Origin: an uncultured Eubacteriales bacterium
GTDB lineage: Bacteria > Bacillota > Clostridia > Oscillospirales > Acutalibacteraceae
Direction: 5' to 3'
DNA: 7,321 nucleotides
Assembly (NCBI GenBank): GCA_934636435.1
Contig: CAKUAQ010000071.1
Span: 1-7,321, forward strand
A program made the translations under genes and the position numbers. Position 1 is the first letter of the stretch, and each line of letters opens with the position of its first letter. Positions 1-5,345 of the stretch are shown piece after piece. The notes beneath the pieces were generated by a model. The model was not told the DNA's origin and made no database searches. It saw nothing but the letters and a program-made list of their open reading frames with translations.

Positions 1-338
1 CGAATAATCACTGGCATGAATGTGCCTGCGGGGACAAGGCGGACACGGCGGCGCACTCCTTCAAGTGGGTTACCGACAAGGAAGCTACCGCAACCGAGAA
101 GGGCTCTAAGCACGAGGAATGTACCGTCTGCGGGTACAAGAAGGCTGCCGCCGAAATCCCGGCGACCGGCTCCGGAAGCGGCTCGGCCGATCAGCCCGCT
201 AAGCCCGGTAACTCATCTTCTCCGCAAACCGGCGATAAAGGTAACTGTGCTTTGTGGTTTGCCGTTCTGTTCATCAGCGGCGGTATTGTGACCGGCACAA
301 CCATTATGAGCAGAAAGAAAAAGAATTCTGCTAAATAA
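1..338 (+). CDS. C-terminal end of a sortase-anchored surface protein (5' partial)
   Basis: The reading frame is open from the left edge (first whole codon at base 3) and ends with TAA at 336-338, so only about 111 C-terminal residues are present. It starts with a Cys/His-rich stretch containing WHECACG and, about 30 residues later, KHEECTVCGYKK. This looks like two units of the H-x(n)-C-x-x-C-G repeats found in large extracellular proteins of Clostridia. A low-complexity Gly/Ser/Pro linker follows, then SPQTGD, a hydrophobic segment (roughly CALWFAVLFISGGIVTG) and the basic tail SRKKKNSAK. That is the usual cell-wall sorting signal layout, and SPQTG resembles the (S/P)PxTG motif used by clostridial sortases rather than classical LPxTG. 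The protein should be secreted and linked to peptidoglycan. Its main function lies outside the window. A hairpin terminator follows 20 bases after the stop. Confidence 0.85.
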   Translation, partial: NNHWHECACGDKADTAAHSFKWVTDKEATATEKGSKHEECTVCGYKKAAAEIPATGSGSGSADQPAKPGNSSSPQTGDKGNCALWFAVLFISGGIVTGTTIMSRKKKNSAK

Positions 339-357
339 CAGAGTGCAAACAGAAATC

Positions 358-392
358 GGCAGGCTCAATTCCAGTGAGCCTGCCTGATTTTC
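358..392 (+). terminator. Rho-independent terminator after the surface protein gene
   Basis: GGCAGGCTCA (358-367) and TGAGCCTGCC (375-384) form a perfect 10-bp stem around a 7-base loop. A short T-rich tail (TGATTTTC) follows. It lies 20 bases downstream of the surface-protein stop codon, in the right orientation to end that transcript. Confidence 0.8.
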
Positions 393-1142
393 ATACGTAC
401 CTGTGCTTTCATATCCGAGGACGGAGACATTGCAAAAAAAGAATTCGGGATTACTTCGGATAACGGCTGCGAAAAGGCATTTACAACAGACGCCTTCGTG
501 TTCTTTTGTCAATGATGTGAGACCGAAAAAACGAAAGAGTTACAGGATCAGAAAAACCGGGCGGCTTCCGGCTCCTGCCGCTTCTGAATCGGCAATTTCC
601 AGCCAAGGACAGACATTGGGAATCTGTTAGATCGGCGCAAGGACCGCTTCATCTGAAGCTGCAGAGCTTCGTAAGAACAGAACTTCAAATGGGTATAGAA
701 TCCCTCCCGGTCATTCCTGCGGCTGCGTTCCACCTTGCCGTTATGCGGACGTACCGTCTTGCGGACAATGTGAAGGCTGTTGCAAAGAACCTCCGAGGGA
801 TGAATGCGCGTTGTCTTTTCCGTATGGATAAGCTCTCCGCCATTGTCCGTCCGGATCATATCCGGTGCATAACCAAAGCAGAGGAGCGCGCGCAGCATAA
901 AGTCCATATTCTTTGTCTGGCGGACAGCTTCACAGCGCCTTCCTTTGTACTCGCCATGTGGGGCAAATACCGCTTGTTATTTTTCTGTTCCTGTGCTACA
1001 GTATCCATAGCGATCGGGCCCGTTCGGTAGGGTTGGTTGCGGTGACTCTATTCCATCGAACGCAATCGCCTTTTTCAATACCCTTTGGTCTCACATCAAT
1101 TGTAATGCTGCATAAACGCTATAATACTACGAAAATTTGCGG
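393..1142. other. Decayed intergenic stretch around the transposase remnant
   Basis: Apart from the transposase remnant I see no gene here. Bases 393-547 and about 980-1142 carry no recognisable coding signal on either strand. A TATAAT at 1120-1125 lacks a well-spaced -35 partner. The region looks like an insertion site that has eroded. Confidence 0.5.
548..970 (-). pseudogene. Transposase remnant, IS481-like DDE integrase core
   Basis: On the minus strand the frame ending at 548 encodes the second half of a DDE transposase. It shows MIRTDNGGEL with the second catalytic Asp, then TEKTTRIHP, VRPHNGKVERSRRND with the catalytic Glu, LQLQMKRSLRRSN and PMSVLGWKLPIQKRQE. This matches the family pattern in which RPRTP.HNGKVERSHRND precedes an RRSNN.PM..LGW..PI.KR tail, known from IS481-type elements of Firmicutes. 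It is broken in several ways. The frame hits a TAA stop just upstream (near base 978), and the N-terminal DNA-binding region and first catalytic Asp are not found. About four residues are missing between RP and HNG. The frame can be read upstream of its first ATG (907) to about base 970, including YKGRRCEAVRQTKN. No terminal inverted repeats or target-site duplication could be identified. The IS481 assignment is from memory of the motif pattern; IS3-like elements are the alternative. Confidence 0.75.
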
Positions 1143-1171
1143 TTGCAATTTTGGACAGACTATTGTACAAT
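1143..1171 (+). promoter_or_regulatory. Probable sigma-A promoter of the carboxypeptidase gene
   Basis: TTGCAA (1143-1148) and TACAAT (1166-1171) are separated by exactly 17 bases, close to the vegetative consensus. Transcription would start near 1178, giving a leader of about 70 bases before the ATG at 1251. Confidence 0.6.
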
Positions 1172-1250
1172 ATATTAGATTGGTATGGAATCGGCGAGCT
1201 ACTGCCGGCTGAGACGTATGACATTGAAGTAAAGGGCGGTCAAGCGCAAT

Positions 1251-2249
1251 ATGGGATATTCTGTAAAACGTAAACGGAAACCGAACAGAGGCGGCAAGGC
1301 TTGGCTCATTGTGCTGGCTGTTCTGCTGGCGGCTGTTGTAGTCGGCGGAACGCTGCTGCTGGCTATGCATCAGCGGCCCGGCGCGAGCAGCAATATCGAC
1401 AGCGATGCGCCCATTTCCGATGCGGACAGCATCCCCCGAAAGACGCTGCCCAAGGATTTTATTGACCGAAACACGTCTTCCAGCCACGTGATCCTCAGCA
1501 ATGTCACCAAGGGCGAGATCCTGTACGCCAAGGGGGAGAACGAAAAGGCCTATCCCGCCAGTCTGACCAAACTGATGACGGCCATCGTCGCCGTGGAGAA
1601 CTGTCCGGTGGATACGGTGCTGACGGTCGGCGAGGAGATCACCTATATTGATCGGGAATCCAGCCGTGCCTATTTGACCGTCGGCACACGGCTCACCCTC
1701 AATCAGCTTCTCAAGGCGCTGCTGCTGCCCTCGGGCAACGATGCCGCCTACGCCATCGCGGCGCAGGTGGGGCGCAGGATGGCCGGAGACGATACACTGG
1801 CTCCTCGTACCGCTATCAGCCGGTTTGTGGCAAAGATGAATGAAAAGGCTGCGGCGCTGGGGTGCAGCGGCACCCATTTTGTCAATCCGGACGGCATCCA
1901 CGACCCGAACCATTATACCACCGCTGCCGATATGCTGAAGATCGCCAGCACCGCGCTGCAATCTCCGGAGATCGCCGGGGTGGTTTCGCTGGCGCAGACC
2001 ACCGAGACCTTCCGATCGGGGCAAACCGTCACCTGGAAGAATTCCAACAAGCTCATTCGCAAGGACAATGCCTTCGCCTATGACGGCGCTACGGGGTTGA
2101 AAACCGGCTCCACTGACGAGGCGGGCTACTGCCTGATCGCCTCCGCCGTGCGCGACGGACAAACCTCAATTGCTGTGGTCATGGGCTCCAAATCGGAGAG
2201 CGGCCGCTGGGAGGATGCCAGCGGACTACTGGATATCAGCTTCCGGTAG
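1251..2249 (+). CDS. D-alanyl-D-alanine carboxypeptidase (peptidase S11, DacF/PBP5 type)
   Basis: This 332-residue penicillin-binding protein should remove the terminal D-Ala from peptidoglycan stem peptides outside the membrane, limiting cross-linking. All three active-site motifs are present: SxxK as SLTK (Ser104 nucleophile, Lys107), SGN at 161-163 and KTG at 284-286. A basic N-terminus (KRKRKPNRGGK) is followed by one hydrophobic segment (about 18-38), which fits a signal anchor. Residues 40-75 are a linker. The protein stops right after the final helix of the catalytic domain (EDASGLLDISFR), so the C-terminal PBP5_C beta domain and membrane helix of classical PBP5 are absent. Anchoring must be N-terminal. 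The ATG at 1251 is the only good start because an in-frame TAA lies at 1230-1232. The ribosome site is weak (AAAGGGCGG, 1231-1239). Family assignment is secure; the exact paralogue name is not. Confidence 0.95.
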   Translation: MGYSVKRKRKPNRGGKAWLIVLAVLLAAVVVGGTLLLAMHQRPGASSNIDSDAPISDADSIPRKTLPKDFIDRNTSSSHVILSNVTKGEILYAKGENEKAYPASLTKLMTAIVAVENCPVDTVLTVGEEITYIDRESSRAYLTVGTRLTLNQLLKALLLPSGNDAAYAIAAQVGRRMAGDDTLAPRTAISRFVAKMNEKAAALGCSGTHFVNPDGIHDPNHYTTAADMLKIASTALQSPEIAGVVSLAQTTETFRSGQTVTWKNSNKLIRKDNAFAYDGATGLKTGSTDEAGYCLIASAVRDGQTSIAVVMGSKSESGRWEDASGLLDISFR

Positions 2250-2326
2250 GTAAGCGAGCGGAGCACTTTTGGGGCCGGGCCGTGTGGCTTTTAGGCGGTG
2301 CGTGCCCTGTGCGGAATATACGATAA
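2250..2326 (+). other. Spacer between the carboxypeptidase gene and the riboswitch
   Basis: No gene. GGGCC (2277-2281) and GGCTT (2286-2290) could form a short wobble-containing hairpin followed by TTA, a poor terminator at best. No convincing -35/-10 pair for folT is visible. TATACG and TACGAT around 2317-2324 are the only -10-like words, without a matching -35. The riboswitch transcript could therefore start here from a weak promoter or arise by read-through from upstream. Confidence 0.35.
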
Positions 2327-2427
2327 ACAGAGTAAGTCGGCAAGCGTCAAGTGTCGCTCGAACGGGGAGTTGTCGAGCGGACGAAAGGGACGGTGGTTCC
2401 TGCGGTTTGCCGGCTGCATCCCGCTGT
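2327..2427 (+). ncRNA. Tetrahydrofolate (THF-I) riboswitch aptamer
   Basis: The RNA carries the conserved blocks of the THF-I (folT) riboswitch in order: AGTA after P1, GCGTCAAGTG (2344-2353), GGGGAGTTG (2364-2372), ACGAA (2381-2385), GCGGT (2402-2406) and TGCATCC (2415-2421). The folding fits. P1 is ACAG (2327-2330) with CTGT (2424-2427). P2 is 2336-2343 with 2407-2414 (8 pairs). P3 is CGCTCG (2355-2360) with CGAGCG (2374-2379). A small variable stem pairs AGGGA (2386-2390) with TTCCT (2397-2401). The consensus GCGUUAAGUG reads GCGUCAAGUG here, one base different. The gene downstream is a folate transporter S component, the classic target. High folate is expected to switch it off. Confidence 0.93.
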
Positions 2428-2505
2428 AATTTCCCGAACAAAAAGAGACACCCTCCTTTTGTTTACAGCTCTTTGCGATTCTGTAACATAAAAGGAGGGT
2501 TTTCT
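2423..2505 (+). promoter_or_regulatory. Expression platform hiding the folT ribosome binding site
   Basis: ACCCTCCTTTT (2450-2460) is perfectly complementary over 11 bases to AAAAGGAGGGT (2490-2500), which contains the folT Shine-Dalgarno sequence six bases before the ATG. The hairpin continues with TTACAG (2463-2468) paired to CTGTAA (2481-2486). A second CTGTAA lies at 2424-2429 and overlaps the 3' strand of aptamer P1. GCTGTAA (2423-2429) can pair perfectly with TTACAGC (2463-2469), competing with the sequestering hairpin. The expected logic is that folate stabilises P1, the hairpin then forms, and translation stops. The stem is followed by TTTTCT, so partial transcription termination is also possible. 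Confidence 0.8.
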
Positions 2506-3240
2506 ATGTCCGTTTCATACGCTGTTTCGTCGATCGGCAGCGCCGCCTATTGGAAAAACGCGGCCCGTTCCTTTCGCAGCACCCATATGCTGGTGTATGC
2601 GGCGCTGATCGTGGCGCTGCGGGTCGCCGTCAAATTCCTGCGGGTGCCGCTGGCTGCCGGGCTGTTTCTGTCCTTCGATTGCTACGTCAACGCGCTGGGC
2701 AGTCTGGTTTACGGCCCGCTGATGGGATTGGCCGTGGGAGCGGTCAGCGATACGCTCGGATGCCTGTTGGCGCCGTCGGGCCCCTATTTTTTCCCGTTTA
2801 TTCTGGTGGAGATGAGCAGTTCCTTTCTGTTTGGGCTGTTTTTCTGGCGGCGGGAACTGTCGCTGCCCCGCATCCTGGTCGCCAAATTCACGGTCAACGC
2901 CGTGTGCAATATTGTGCTGACCTCCCTGTTTGTCAAATGGAGTTATCTGGTGTTCTATGGGGTGGAAAAGGCGCAGGGCTACGCGTTCATCAACGGAGCC
3001 CGCATGGTCAAGAGTCTGGTGCTGTTTCCGGTGGAATCGGTGCTGATCGCGCTGATTTTTCGGGCGGCGATCCCGGTGTTGCGCTCCCAGAAGCTGCTGG
3101 AGGGCGCCGCACCGCTGCATCCCACCCGGCGGGATTATTGGTTGGCGGCGGTATTTTTTCTGCTGTCGGTGGGGTTGGTGCTGCTGTATGTGCTTTTTCT
3201 GAAGGACTTTATTGCGTCTCACAATATCAAATGGCTGTAA
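2506..3240 (+). CDS. folT: Folate-family ECF transporter substrate-binding S component (FolT)
   Basis: This 244-residue polytopic membrane protein resembles the folate-specific S components of energy-coupling factor transporters, which bind folate and load it into a shared EcfA/EcfA'/EcfT module. The core region has HMLVYAALIVALRVAVKFL (27-45), then FLSFDCYVNALGSLVYGPLMG (about 54-74), GAVSDTLGCLLAPSGPYFFP (78-97) and a further helix ending in GLFFWRREL. These correspond to the RL..R....P....LSF......A..L.GP..G...G...D..G.....G.YFPGF pattern of FolT. A last hydrophobic helix (212-232) extends beyond the compact six-helix core. The start at 2506 is set by the strong AAGGAGGG (2492-2499); reading further upstream in frame would run into the riboswitch. 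No EcfA or EcfT genes are in the window, fitting group II ECF transporters where the energising module is encoded elsewhere. It is controlled by the THF riboswitch, which independently supports the substrate. Confidence 0.92.
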   Translation: MSVSYAVSSIGSAAYWKNAARSFRSTHMLVYAALIVALRVAVKFLRVPLAAGLFLSFDCYVNALGSLVYGPLMGLAVGAVSDTLGCLLAPSGPYFFPFILVEMSSSFLFGLFFWRRELSLPRILVAKFTVNAVCNIVLTSLFVKWSYLVFYGVEKAQGYAFINGARMVKSLVLFPVESVLIALIFRAAIPVLRSQKLLEGAAPLHPTRRDYWLAAVFFLLSVGLVLLYVLFLKDFIASHNIKWL

Positions 3241-3256
3241 CGGGTCTCGCGACACG

Positions 3257-3299
3257 AAAAGCCCCTCGCCGATGCATATCAAATCGGCGAGGGGCTTTT
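3257..3299. terminator. Strong bidirectional terminator between convergent genes
   Basis: AAAAGCCCCTCGCCGAT (3257-3273) and its exact reverse complement (3283-3299) form a perfect 17-bp stem with a 9-base loop. The stem is A-rich at its left foot and T-rich at its right foot, so it can act in both directions. It lies 16 bases after folT (+) and about 110 bases after the end of the minus-strand gene (3409), so it can serve both transcripts. Confidence 0.9.
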
Positions 3300-3408
3300 G
3301 CCAATTCTTTTTGTCGGTGTGTGCGGAGATTGTTGCCTGCTCCGGGAGATTTGCTGTCTGCGTTCCGTCGGGTGGATCCTCGCCACACAGCTTCCGCGCA
3401 GTATCGGC

Positions 3409-5196
3409 CTAAATCGTTCCTACGCAACTGTCCTTGCGCTTTTCCGCCTCCGACAGCGCCGCATAGTCCACCAGGTCGTGGTGCATCTTCGCCAGATCGT
3501 TGCGGCTGGACGGGTCGGTGGATCCGCTGTATACGTACCCCTCAGAGCGCATATACGCATTCCACCGCCGATGCTCCAGAATCTCGATGCCGATTCGTTC
3601 TTCGTCGGTCAGCGCATCCTCGCTTTTTTCGGCGCCGGGAATATGGCAGGCGATCCGGGCTCTTCTGTGCAGGGCGGAGGCCACCGAGGAATTGTAGTTG
3701 TACTCGTATTGCCAGAATTCCGACTCCTTGCTCCATTTCAAGTGCCGCGCCAGTGCTTCCGCTTCCAGCTCGGAATTCAGGATCACCTTTTCGCAATAGG
3801 AGGTGCGGGCATCGCCGATAAAATCAATAGCATAGGGCTGACCGCGAAAGTTGGTGATGCCGTTCAGCGCGTCCCGCTCATCCGGGCTGGTGATCACCGC
3901 CTGGATGGTCGGCTGGATCCCCCTGCGCGCAAACAGTCGACGCAGTTCCACGGCCGCACGGACGGAGCGCTCGTCTGCGCCCAGCGAGACAAACACATAG
4001 GTCGTATCCGGCAGCCGGTTGATCGCGTCAGCGAAGGTTTTGGTCGTGACGTCCACTCCGGAGTGGATCCGGATGGTGTATTCCGCTTCGCCGGGAATTG
4101 ACACGCCGTTGTAGGCGGCGGACATGAGCTCCGGCGCAGCGGCGGCAAAACGGTCCTCCGCCTGTTCATCCGCATCAAAGGCATCCACCGTAATGTGGTA
4201 GCCGTCCATCTGGCAATACCACGCGAGGGCTTTCAGCATTTCCGTCCCATGCCGCCCCAGACCGATCAGCACGGCGGATATATACCGTTCGCCGTCCGGG
4301 GCGGTCTTTGCGCCCTCAAACAGCACATTTCCGCGCTCATAGAGAATTCGATCTATCAGGGAACGGACTTCATTGACACGCCGTACCTTCATGTGCCCCT
4401 TTTCGGCATTGGCCAGCAGCAGTTCGCCGTCGATGCGGGTGGTGAAAACATATAGCCGTGTTTTGTCCCGCTGTCCGTATCGCCTGATCAACTGTAGCGC
4501 CTCGTTGAGGTTTTTTGTCTCGTCTGCACCGATGGCAAAAAATGTGATCGCCGATAGGGGGGAGTGATGCTGAAAGTTCACGGAGAGGATGCTCTTTCGG
4601 AAACAGATTCCGTGCAGCTCCCGCGCCTGTTCCACTGCTGCGCTGCGTGTCTCGTCGCTTGTCTCGGATACGTTGGTGAATACGATCCGCGCCGATTTGT
4701 GGTGTTTCCGAATGTCTGTGGCAAGTGAAAGCGACTTTTCATTAAGTTCCGAAAAGACATAGACATCGTTGAAAAAAGCGCACCGGTAGCGAAGGGTGGC
4801 GGACAGATTTTTGAACAGGGAAGCTAAAAATCCAAAGGTCAGAATCGGTGCTGCCACGTGAGCAATGGATAAGAACGCAGAATAAGCGGCGGCGAGCCAC
4901 GGCTCCGGACAGGTGATCTCATCCAGAATACTGCGCTCGGAGTCGACGGTGAATATCCGAAAGGTGCTTTGCAGAGAAAAAAGGACCGCCTTCAAGACGC
5001 CGTTTGACGCATCCCGGAAGATGCCCAGATGGATCGGCAGCAGACAGATGAATACCGACAGAAAAACGCCCGCGCACACCAGTCGGAATGGCGTCAGCAC
5101 ACGGTCTTTATACTTCATCGCACCGGCGGCCACTGCCCGCAGAAGAAAGAATACCAGCACCGCCATCGCAATCAGAAAGTATACCAGCCAATTCAT
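3409..5196 (-). CDS. Membrane protein with TrkA-N-like Rossmann domains and a C-terminal RyR-like domain
   Basis: The protein has 595 residues. Hydrophobic segments are at about 3-22, 37-60 and 100-128. A first Rossmann-like region runs about 141-285 (VYVFSELNEKSLSLATDI, then ARIVFTN). A second runs about 305-475, with a clear glycine-rich loop IGLGRHG (311-317), acidic end of the next strand (VDAFDAD, 337-343) and VFVSLGADE (401-409). This resembles TrkA-N/RCK nucleotide-binding domains that gate potassium channels and transporters. Residues about 536-590 (EHRRWNAYMRSEGY, then RNDLAKMHHDLVDYAALSEAEKRKD) match the bacterial RyR domain pattern of H.RW....EG followed by HPDLVPY..L...EK.KD. No potassium selectivity filter (GYG) is visible in the membrane part. 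ATG 5196 is preceded by GGGGGTG five bases away and by a consensus promoter. I infer a membrane sensor or effector gated by a nucleotide-type ligand; the ligand and output are unknown. Confidence 0.75.
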   Translation of the reverse strand: MNWLVYFLIAMAVLVFFLLRAVAAGAMKYKDRVLTPFRLVCAGVFLSVFICLLPIHLGIFRDASNGVLKAVLFSLQSTFRIFTVDSERSILDEITCPEPWLAAAYSAFLSIAHVAAPILTFGFLASLFKNLSATLRYRCAFFNDVYVFSELNEKSLSLATDIRKHHKSARIVFTNVSETSDETRSAAVEQARELHGICFRKSILSVNFQHHSPLSAITFFAIGADETKNLNEALQLIRRYGQRDKTRLYVFTTRIDGELLLANAEKGHMKVRRVNEVRSLIDRILYERGNVLFEGAKTAPDGERYISAVLIGLGRHGTEMLKALAWYCQMDGYHITVDAFDADEQAEDRFAAAAPELMSAAYNGVSIPGEAEYTIRIHSGVDVTTKTFADAINRLPDTTYVFVSLGADERSVRAAVELRRLFARRGIQPTIQAVITSPDERDALNGITNFRGQPYAIDFIGDARTSYCEKVILNSELEAEALARHLKWSKESEFWQYEYNYNSSVASALHRRARIACHIPGAEKSEDALTDEERIGIEILEHRRWNAYMRSEGYVYSGSTDPSSRNDLAKMHHDLVDYAALSEAEKRKDSCVGTI

Positions 5197-5227
5197 ACCG
5201 ACACCCCCGTATCATACCGTAAGACTT

Positions 5228-5256
5228 ATTGTAATGCGCCGCACCATGCTTGTCAA
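5228..5256 (-). promoter_or_regulatory. Sigma-A promoter of the RyR/TrkA-N gene
   Basis: Read on the minus strand, TTGACA (5256-5251) and TACAAT (5233-5228) are separated by exactly 17 bases. This is a near-perfect vegetative promoter. Transcription would begin around 5221, giving a short leader of about 25 bases before the ATG at 5196, too short for an RNA switch. The gene is thus its own transcription unit. Confidence 0.85.
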
Positions 5257-5301
5257 GGCATCGGCAGGATTTCGCCGGCTGTCACCCGTGAAACTATATG
5301 C

Positions 5302-5335
5302 AACAGCCGCCTTACCTAACGGTAAAGCGGCTGTT
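5302..5335 (-). terminator. Hairpin terminator after the Wzz-type gene
   Basis: AACAGCCGC (5302-5310) pairs with GCGGCTGTT (5327-5335), and TTACC (5312-5316) with GGTAA (5321-5325). There is one mismatch between the two blocks and a 4-base loop. It lies about 10 bases after the minus-strand stop at 5346. The T-tract on the minus strand is short, so termination may be incomplete. Confidence 0.65.
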
Positions 5336-5345
5336 TGTGAACAAT

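Noticed and set aside
405..513. A plus-strand open stretch reading ISEDGDIAKKEFGITSDNG
   Set aside because: It is short, has no start codon or ribosome site, resembles no family I know, and ends quickly at a TGA.
400..997. Direct repeat CCTGTGCT at 400-407 and 990-997 as a target-site duplication flanking the transposase remnant
   Set aside because: Eight bases in an eroded region can match by chance, and no inverted terminal repeats sit inside the copies.
1100..1125. TTGTAA and TATAAT as an extra promoter
   Set aside because: The spacing is only 14 bases, too short for a sigma-A promoter; the pair at 1143-1171 is better.
1185..1232. A 15-codon frame (MESASYCRLRRMTLK) in the leader of the carboxypeptidase gene
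   Set aside because: It has no clear ribosome site and no attenuator-like structure or codon run, so a leader peptide cannot be supported.
1119..2162. Long minus-strand open frame of 347 codons opposite the carboxypeptidase gene
   Set aside because: It has no family-like motifs, is rich in Gly/Arg/Gln as expected for the reverse of GC-rich coding DNA, and lies opposite a gene with all three active-site motifs.
2269..2505. Upstream in-frame extension of folT
   Set aside because: This stretch is the THF riboswitch and its expression platform, and a strong ribosome site fixes the start at 2506.
2515..3282. Minus-strand open frame of 255 codons opposite folT
   Set aside because: The residue content is dominated by Gln/Arg/His/Pro and it covers the terminator; folT on the other strand is well supported.
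2550..3821. Plus-strand open frame of 423 codons overlapping folT in another frame
   Set aside because: It runs through the 17-bp terminator and into the 3' part of the minus-strand RyR/TrkA-N gene. Its residue make-up is not protein-like, so it is a frame shadow.
5207..5219. GTATcATAC palindrome in the leader of the RyR/TrkA-N gene as an operator
   Set aside because: Only four bases per arm match, which is too little to support a binding site.
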